Source: Hemicentrotus pulcherrimus (taxonomy: Eukaryota > Echinodermata > Echinoidea > Camarodonta > Strongylocentrotidae). Taken from it: 17,114 bases of DNA. Under the pieces are notes generated by a model. The model was not told the origin of the DNA, ran no database searches, and saw only the letters and a program-made list of their open reading frames with translations. The stretch is taken from positions 29,031-46,144 of the forward strand of contig BEXV01001810.1 of the NCBI GenBank assembly GCA_003118195.1, in the 5' to 3' direction. This document shows positions 9,690 through 17,114 of this stretch, piece after piece. Position numbers and translations under genes: made by a program. Position 1 is the first letter of the stretch; the number at the start of each line of letters is the position of its first letter.

Positions 9690-9695
9690 AATAAA
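9690..9695 (+). terminator. Candidate polyadenylation hexamer AATAAA
   Basis: This is the first exact AATAAA downstream of the ELL stop codon. About 50 bases later the sequence is moderately T/G-rich (gtattattttattgaacagc), which is weak support. The hexamer is expected often in AT-rich DNA, so this is only a candidate. Confidence 0.25.
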
Positions 9696-10651
9696 AATTT
9701 GAGCTTATGCCCCTTCATACCTTGGGGGTGACCCAATCCAACAGTATTATTTTATTGAACAGCTTGTAGGGTTCATTCTACAAATGGAAAAAGAAACTTT
9801 GCCTGTCAGATACTCGAGCTCTCCATTAAAGGTGACCCCTTAACCCTCGGGAGTGAATGGAAGAATCCTTATATGTATACATGCATTCATATTCCACAAG
9901 GCATATTAGGAATGTTCCGCTCGAGGTCAGGGGTTGACTGAATGACTTATTTAGGAGGGATGCTATTGTGATATCACGATACATTACAAATAATACAGAT
10001 GTGCATAATTGAACTCCCAGCCAGTTTGCTGTGATGACCTTATTGATCATAATGCTGAATTCTAATGCTGACTGTTGTTTAATAAGTTATGAAATGATTA
10101 ATATTTTCTTAAATCTCTTACAAGTAAAATAGATCTGGGAGATTTTGACCTCACATTTTACCCCTCCCCTAACCTGTTGGTAAGTCCATTCACAGACGCC
10201 ATGCTGTTGACATTCATTACATTCCAGAGCACTGCGTCCATTACCCCTAGGAGTGTACATTGCCAGACAACACAAATGTTCTTGTATGGTAGTCTTGATC
10301 CATCAGCCCATTTACTGTACCTGTGATGCCTTCTTATGGAGCAGGCATTTAGTCTTGATGTGAGAAGAAGGACAGGAGAGGAAGAGCAGATACATGTACC
10401 AAGTTAGATTGTATGAGAGCTGCTTGCTTGGGAATTTGACCGATCATAATGTCCTTATTTGTTTTGGTGGGTGCATTGGACATTATGCAAGCAAATAGAC
10501 TCATCTAGCAGAAGATGAACTTAACCATTTTAAGGGCAGATACACCAGTTATTGAAGGAGAGAATGTCTGTATTCCTTGAGGTCTGGCAATGGAGACTAG
10601 CTGCATTGTTTGCCCAGTGGTCATTAAGTATGCTGAAGCACGGTGAAGCAC

Positions 10652-10706
10652 TACCTCGCTCTCTTCTCCTTCCCATCCTCTCTGCCTTCCCCCTCACCCA
10701 CCATCC
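10652..10706 (+). repeat. C/T-rich tract
   Basis: This is a low-complexity pyrimidine-rich stretch with words such as ctctcttctccttcccatcc, less pure than the 10911-11000 tract. It lies inside a 96-codon open frame that I regard as spurious. Confidence 0.6.
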
Positions 10707-10910
10707 ACATGGTTGTGTGTGTATGGTCATAGACCTTGGTAGCTCTTGTTATGGTAATAGCTCAGCATTCCATCACGGGGGTATCCCCCAACCACTAAAA
10801 GTGAAACAGCTGATTGGAGCCGAGAGGTTGATATCGGAATGAAGGCTCGGGCCTGGCAGGGCGATTGACTGGTCAATTTAATCTGCTGCTCACATGTACT
10901 CATGTATTCA

Positions 10911-11000
10911 TTCTTTCTTCTCTCTGTCTCTCCTCATCTCTCTTCCCCTCTCCCTTTCTCTTCTCTCTTTCCAACTCCTTCTATTTCTCCTTTCTCTTTC
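10911..11000 (+). repeat. 90-bp nearly pure pyrimidine tract
   Basis: Only five purines occur in 90 bases; the rest is mixed C and T with no strict period. Two other C/T-rich tracts flank it at 10652-10706 and 11239-11283. It could be low-complexity repeat, triplex-prone DNA or a pyrimidine-rich protein-binding site in RNA; nothing in the sequence decides this. Confidence 0.75.
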
Positions 11001-14000
11001 ATATAGCCGTACATTCATGAGAAACAAGCACTACATGTAGCTGTACATTCCAGCGAGTAGATGTCTATATTCGTCATCATGGTAACTTGCCCTCCAATCA
11101 AACGCGAAATATCTCCAGTAAATGTTGTGTTAGTCAAGATCACGTGATAATCAGATGTCTGGGTGTATCGGCTGTGCTGTGAGCAAAACTCCCTTTTGGT
11201 GTTGTGCCTCTGAATTCTTTCTCCTTTAGATGACATGATCCCACCCACATCCTATCCCTGCCTACTCCTCTCCTCTCCCCATCAAGATCTATATCACATG
11301 TAGGGAATTACCCCTTTGCCTATTTATAGGTTAAATGGGTCAGTGGAGGGTTTGATTGGGTCAGTTACAACATGTGCATTGATAACCAAGCCAGGGACTG
11401 GACATATTTGTGTGCTGTTTGAATCAGCTGTGATGGAGGCCTTGTGTGTACATATGCAGCATTCCATCTCCTCAAGTTATCTGATACAATGAATACACAA
11501 CGTACAAAAAAGTGATCCTCTGAAAGAAGATGCGTTGTCTAGATTGCTATATCTGTTTTCACACCATTGTCTCCTTGGCAGTTCGATTGGATCACCTTTG
11601 TATGACCGTGTTCCCGTAATAATGACATTCTGAATGACATCTTGCCATCTCGCATTGTCTTTTTTACGTTACAGAGCGAGATGGGCTATGTAGTCTCTGA
11701 TTGACATGGCCGTTAACACATGTACACCATCCAAGAGATGAAAGACTTGTATTCAAATGTGTAGTACTGAGCACAATTGCACATTGTGATCAGGTTGATG
11801 ATCTATTGCTAGCTATCACTACCAAGCCCACAATTCATAAAAAGAATTGATGTACCATTATTATCTATTTACAAAACAAGCTTACATATACATCTGGATA
11901 AACCCTGGTTTCATCCGATTAGCAGAGAGCTAGAAGTGTATTAACTGGGTGAAAAGACAAATTAAGACAAATAAGAATGGTTTTAGTCAAGTACCGGTAT
12001 AGAAAAGACAATCCATCAGAATAGGGTGTAATGTGATTACCTTTTATATGTGATTTTATAGGCCCCATGTTGAGTATCTGACAGGCAATGTAGTTCCAGT
12101 ATTCTTATTTTGTGCTGAATATTATGTGAACCATTATGGACAATGTTTTTATGACCATGGACTACGGACAAAGTGTATATCTGGCCCTGAGGGTCAGTTT
12201 TTGAATAATTCTTTTTCTCTTTCCTTTCTAAAATTGATTGAACAACTGTAAATGTTCTTTAATTGTTGCTAATCTTTCGTCATCTTCTTTCCTTTCAGTG
12301 ATAGTGCCTCTGATGTAATCACTGCATGCCTAATTTTTTTGCTAAATGTATCCTTATTTTCATATTTTTCAAATCCTTCGCCCACCTGTTTTTGCGATAA
12401 GTGCCGAAAATGCAGATAATGTGTAACTGCTGCCTGAACTGTACGCCTCTATATAGACTCTGCCCCAATGAACGCACATGTCATGTTTTAAAGATTCCTT
12501 TACCATGGATTGTACTGTAATTATTAATACCTTCATGAATGTGTAAAGAATATGAAAGCCTTAGAATGAATTATTCCTTGAAACTATTGAAGCTGTATTG
12601 CAATTCCTGAGAGAGACTATTTTCTTTGTTTCCATTGACACATACTCTGTGCAATGCTATGAGCTTCTCTCTGGCCACCAATCGTGTACTAAGGATGAGA
12701 GAAACGGTTTATGCCGAGTAGGAAACGTACGTTAGTGCACCATTTTTCAAAATTACAATGTATCATCCATGTAATATACTGCAATGAAGTGGGGATAACT
12801 GTTGATAATTTGAATAGGTTGCTGGTTATAGGAACTTACTATTTTGTTTTTGCATGCCTAAATGTGTCTACCTTCCTATGTATGTACTTCTATTCATATA
12901 AGGCTGATATTAAATGTGTGTAGAGATAATTTGTGTCATCTAGAAATGCATGAAACAATGTTATGATCCATTTTGAACTAAAGCACAGTACTAATTCAGC
13001 CATTAACTTGTTAAGCATGATACGTGATTAGTGGTTGTTTTTGTTAAGAAGTTCAGACAAATATAATTCATTAACAACAAAAAATGAGTCTAGTCGGTTT
13101 ATTCATGAATAGATACTGTAGAGGCATTTGATACTGTCGTTAAGCAACTTAAACAAGTGTGTATTGATGGAAACAGTATTTCTGAGATAATGGGATATAT
13201 TCAGCTTATCTTCATCCTGTGTGTCCATTCCCTACCTGTGCTGTTTGGTGTCCATACAACATGCATCTCATTAGCATGACATAGATATAACTTGACTGTA
13301 CTCAAAGTGTATCAAAGCATAATGAGAAGTAATTAAATTGTACCGTATCCCAAACTGCCAAGAATCAATCAATTTAGAGTCAAATCCAGCATTGTGACAG
13401 AGGTATCGTGTTCTACATGACTTATTTTATTCTATGAGTATGGAGAAGAATTGCTTATCATGATCCATGCTACTTGCCAGAGTACCCTAAAAAAAATTGA
13501 CAGAAAGTGATACAGGGATAAAAGTGATAAGACTAGACATTTGATTTTGTTCTGAAGGTCAATGTGTGAACTATTTCAATACTTAATTCTGAATTTTTAA
13601 ATATTCACAGATCCATATTTTCTATTTTGAAATTTATTCAATACCTTATACACTATAATGATTTATTATTTAGAAGTGAAGGCTTGTTATGAAATTGTTA
13701 TAGTTTCCATAAATCACGTCTTTATTCATTTAATCAGAGGAATTGTGAGTTAGTTATTTCTCTATTAAAAGAGAACTTGATTTGATAAGTCAATGGTTGT
13801 GTGTCAGCAGAAGTATGTTCATTGAGGCATTGAAGAACTTCAATCCATTATGGAGGGAGGGAGGTGCTACTTATGTATACTTATTTAAATCATTGTCAGA
13901 AAGAGCTTATAGATCATTTGACCTGATGAGTATCATCTGGATAATCAAAGAAGAGGCTAGATTTAATGCTAATGGTATTTTTATATGAATGTATCAGAGA

Positions 14001-14049
14001 TTACAGGTTGGCCATATTCTGAAGCGCCACACATTGTTGATGGATTGGG

Positions 14050-14132
14050 TCTGTCTGGAAATACCTCCACAGGGGATTTGAACCTCAGAGCCCATTATAT
14101 AGAGTCAAGTATCCAAACCACTATGCCTTATT
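14050..14132 (-). mobile_element. Degenerate tRNA-derived SINE head
   Basis: On the minus strand this stretch contains an A-box-like AGGCATAGTGG (14118-14128) and, 33 bases further on, an exact B-box GGTTCAAATCC (14074-14084). Together these are the internal Pol III promoter of a tRNA. The spacing fits a tRNA, but the T-stem has mismatches and I cannot close an acceptor stem, so it is not a functional tRNA gene. The usual reading of such a unit is the 5' head of a tRNA-derived SINE. The body would run leftward from about 14070, and its end and any target-site duplication were not found. An old tRNA pseudogene is the alternative. Confidence 0.65.
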
Positions 14133-17114
14133 TTCTTCCAATGACTGTACAATTTGAGCACATTCCATGGACTGGATGCATATTCTGTGTTGGCTTGGCA
14201 ACAAGTCCATACCTATATTAAAACGTTTGGCAAAAAAGACATCCTTAATCCAGTTGCGTACATTTGCTATCTGTTTGCCCAAGCTCATAGAATTTACGGA
14301 CAATGCAGTAGAACAGCACCTTTATGATTCTCATTACTTGAACAAAAGAAAAGGTAAAATGCCAATTTATTTAGGAGGAGGAATAAAATGAAGGGCAGTG
14401 AGTGTTTAAAAAATTTTTCCAATCAACACTTTCCAGGTTCTACAGTATGAATGATCTTGCTACGGTCCGATAGGCATATAGGTTTAGGGTTTGTTGTATA
14501 TCATACTATATATCTTGAATATATGTTAATATCTGTTGAAAATATTTCTTACAAAGATTATATTCTCTTTTCTTTTTCCAGGAAGACAGAGATATATTGT
14601 ACAGTTTTCTGGCATTATTGTTGTCATTTTCCAGTCTCAGACCATTCCGATTCAGTGGTGTCTGAGAGGTGCTTTATATCTGTGTGAAATTCTTTTCTTT
14701 TGATTTTCTGAAGTGAAATGGTCTTTTATCTATTTTTTTTTTTTTTTGTGCTAAAAATATCATCTAAAATCTGTTAGATGTCCTTAACTGTAACATTACA
14801 TTGAATTTAATGGGAAGGTCGTGGTTACCTTACTGCGCGAAAGAATGGTCGTTTACCATTGAATACCAATATTCTTTATGACTGAATAAATTAGAATAAA
14901 AATTTACTAGTATTTGTGGTCTTTAAATTGGCAGCTCCTGTACAATTATGTTCTGATTTGTTGCCTTATAATGTATGCTGACAATTTTTACAATAAATGC
15001 CATGCTTTTGAACAATCGAATTGTGCATGTGGGGAAAAATAAAGATAACACTGGATAACAGGTTATCTGATATGATTTTGATTTTTAGAATGTTCTTCAA
15101 GCAAAGTTGATTGAAAATGATTTGCCATAAAGATTTGAATTATGTTCTTCTGTTTGATTAATGTAAGAGGCTTTAAGAGTATCCTAGTTAACGAAAAAGT
15201 GATTACAATGTCATACAGAAATTTGTTGCTTAATTACCACTTAATTTGTACAGTGATTAATAATCATTGAAGAACTCTTTATGTTATGTTATAATGAAAT
15301 TCCATGGTACAAACTTACTACATTGTAAAGTATCTTTTTATGTGCTACTTGTATGTATCCATCGACCTTGCAATACAAAATTGTGTGATAAAGCCTTTAT
15401 GTTTATACTTCAAAATGCATGCACATACCTTTTTTTCTTCTCAACCTTCTCTCTTTGTATTATTTTTGTGCAAGATAAGAAATGTGGATTGAGAGTTCAA
15501 ATGACTTCAAATAATGTCAATTTTGTATGATTTGAAAAGAATTATGAATATTAACACTGCTCTTCACTGCTTTTCACTGTTTTAAAGTAAACTGCAATGA
15601 TACTACTTGTATGGAATTGATTATTTAATCAATAATTTACTATAATATTCTTAGGGAAAGCAAAGCTTGTCATTTTTTGTTTAATTTACTAAAGCAAGCA
15701 GCTTTCTGCATATTGAATAAGGTCACAAAGAGCTCTTTACAATTCATAAAGTGCTGTGTTTTATCCAGTTGAATGCCATTGAAAAGTTTTACATGAATTT
15801 AATATGCAACAGCAATTACAACCTTATGTTCGATGCATCAGAATATATTGGGAATGTAAATAATGTGTAAAGGTTTTGAGTGGGAGCTGGAATTGAAAGG
15901 AAATTACGGGTTACTACTGTACATAATGTTGCTAAACATGTATGGAAAAACAATGTTAATGAACATCAGTTGAAATGGACCTATGCAGAATTGTACAAAG
16001 ATATGTATCTTGTACATGGTAACACCTTTATTATGCCATGCAAACGTGCATAGGGGAAGAACGGTCATCGAATGCGAACTACTTTAATATGTATTTAATT
16101 CCATCTGTCTCTTTTTAATATAGTTATTGATTTTGAAATGCCTTGGAAAATGTTCTGTCAAAAAATGAAAGCTCTTTAAGAATACCTTATTAGTTCTTTT
16201 CTGTCAACCAACTTTCAAAGAAACTCCTTTCATGAACCTTTACAATCATTAGAAAAATCGTGCATTTATTCCATATGAAACACATTTGTAATTTTTGTTC
16301 TCAATCTTGGTCGATTTGCAACAGAGCACCATCAAACAACAGATTGTGTAGCATGATAGCTGTTTGTTTTAATATGACGGCCGGTACACACAAAACAAGA
16401 CAGCATTATTTTCTATGAGTACAGGTATAAGAAATAACTTTTACTTAGGCTTTTTTTTGCTTTTTACCTTCAAAGAAATAAAGAACAAAAATTTCCTTTG
16501 CGCTTCCTTTTTAAGTATGTGTATTTCTAATTGTATTCACCATGCAAAGCAGCAGGAGTATTAAGTATTGAATTCTGTTTGCAACAATGAAGTTGCATTA
16601 TTAATGTAGTATTATCGGAGAGAGAAATGCGCACAGGTGTCTAAGAACTTTGTTGGTATATATACATATCCATAGTACTAAACTGCCTTTCAGCAGTCTG
16701 ATGTATAGAGAGATAATATGTGTCTTACTTGTAGTAAGTAAGTCGGATCAGTTGTTAGTTCTGTTATTCCCCTCCCTCTTGTTACATGGACACATTATCC
16801 TGTTTAAGTTCAGATTTGTTTTTTGAAAAATACATTCATTCATGTCTTTTTTATAAGCTGTTAAGCAGAACTCAAGCAAATTTTATATATTTTTGTCCTC
16901 ATTCGTTTAACAGAAATCTTTATTCATACTATTATTATTCTGGTACTTTCATCGGATTTGTACCTAATTTTCCAGCTGAAAACTGTCTGGTGAGAGACAC
17001 TTTTGTTAAACTTATGAAACCATTACCGTAGTTGCAATTTAGTTTGGTGACAAGAGATATATTCAATGTCAGAGCAACGTTGATTTTCTTTCTTCTTTTT
17101 ATTAAATGGGGGGG
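14133..17114. other. Gene-free AT-rich tail of the window
   Basis: This stretch is AT-rich and rich in T-runs, including 15 T at 14733-14747. Only short spurious open frames occur, on both strands. AATAAA hexamers occur at 14885, 14895, 14992, 15038 and 16477. I see no exon, RNA gene or complete mobile element. The last seven bases are all G. Confidence 0.6.
14992..15043 (+). terminator. Pair of AATAAA hexamers
   Basis: AATAAA occurs at 14992-14997 and again at 15038-15043. Two more copies lie close upstream at 14885 and 14895. A ttgtgcatgtgggg GT-rich stretch lies between the pair. If the ELL transcript has a very long 3' UTR, this cluster is one of the better candidate ends, but AT-richness alone could account for it. 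Confidence 0.2.

Larger units (their letters stand above)
8235..9695 (+). other. ELL 3' UTR, end not determined
   Basis: This sequence follows the TAG with no further open reading frame of note. ATTAAA variants occur near 8863 and 9086. The first canonical AATAAA after the stop is at 9690-9695 and is taken here as a minimum plausible limit. The real end could be earlier through a variant signal, or much later: AATAAA also occurs at 14885, 14895, 14992, 15038 and 16477. A short inverted-repeat family lies inside this stretch at 8551-8603 and 9394-9446. Confidence 0.45.
9696..14049. other. Gene-free region downstream of ELL
   Basis: No coding region can be supported on either strand. The longest open frames (about 70-96 codons, for example at 10552-10842) overlap C/T-rich low-complexity DNA or an opposite-strand frame, and show no recognisable protein. 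The notable content is three pyrimidine-rich tracts between 10652 and 11283, listed separately. Whether this is a long 3' UTR or intergenic DNA cannot be told from the sequence. Confidence 0.6.

Noticed and set aside
10552..10842. 96-codon open frame as a small gene
   Set aside because: It spans a C/T-rich low-complexity tract, has an opposite-strand frame over the same bases, and shows no recognisable motif.
14074..14128. Functional tRNA gene on the minus strand
   Set aside because: A- and B-boxes are present, but the T-stem is mismatched and no acceptor stem can be closed.
13985..14391. Overlapping + strand open frames as a gene
   Set aside because: They overlap the antisense of a tRNA-derived SINE, show no family resemblance and have no splice context.
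15855..15925. Pumilio-like words TGTAAATA and TGTACATA
   Set aside because: Both are expected by chance in DNA this AT-rich, and it is not known that this part is transcribed.
1..17114. CRISPR array, bacterial operon or viral gene set
   Set aside because: No regularly spaced repeats, no run of adjacent long open frames and no viral protein motifs are present. The coding pattern is that of a spliced animal gene.

Overview
This is eukaryotic, intron-containing DNA that is AT-rich outside its exons. It carries the 3' half of one recognisable gene: an animal ELL homologue (RNA polymerase II elongation factor ELL) on the + strand. Five coding exons at 3759-3868, 5805-6021, 6619-7184, 7430-7646 and 8118-8234 join in one frame with GT-AG introns. 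They give the last 408 residues of the protein. The 5' exons, which encode the N-terminal Pol II-interacting part and most of the winged-helix segment, lie upstream of the window. The protein has one copy of each ELL hallmark and is not clearly ELL-, ELL2- or ELL3-like, so an invertebrate single-copy ELL is likely. Base composition, frequent taggcc- and acatgtac-type words, and compact exons between long AT-rich introns suggest a marine deuterostome such as an echinoderm. That is an inference; no taxon can be read directly.

Layout. 1-3758 is the upstream intron, with no supported exon. 3759-8234 holds the five coding exons and four introns. The introns carry repeat debris: a hairpin element near 4134-4245, a 57-bp direct repeat at 6074/6423 and a 13-bp triple repeat at 6201. 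8235-17114 holds no recognisable gene. It is 3' UTR of unknown length followed by intergenic sequence, with several AATAAA hexamers, three C/T-rich tracts (10652-11283), repeat arms shared with the introns, and a degenerate minus-strand tRNA-derived SINE head near 14050-14132.

How the parts work together. By family knowledge, ELL proteins suppress Pol II pausing. They work in the super elongation complex (with AFF1/4 scaffolds, EAF and P-TEFb) and in the little elongation complex for snRNA genes. The exons here supply the end of the ELL domain, a Ser/Thr/Pro-rich disordered linker with a conserved basic patch, and the C-terminal occludin-homology domain that binds partners. I found no novel multi-gene system. 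The most unusual signals are the repeat families. Both ends of the window are G homopolymers (19 and 7 bases), which may be assembly or sequencing artefacts.
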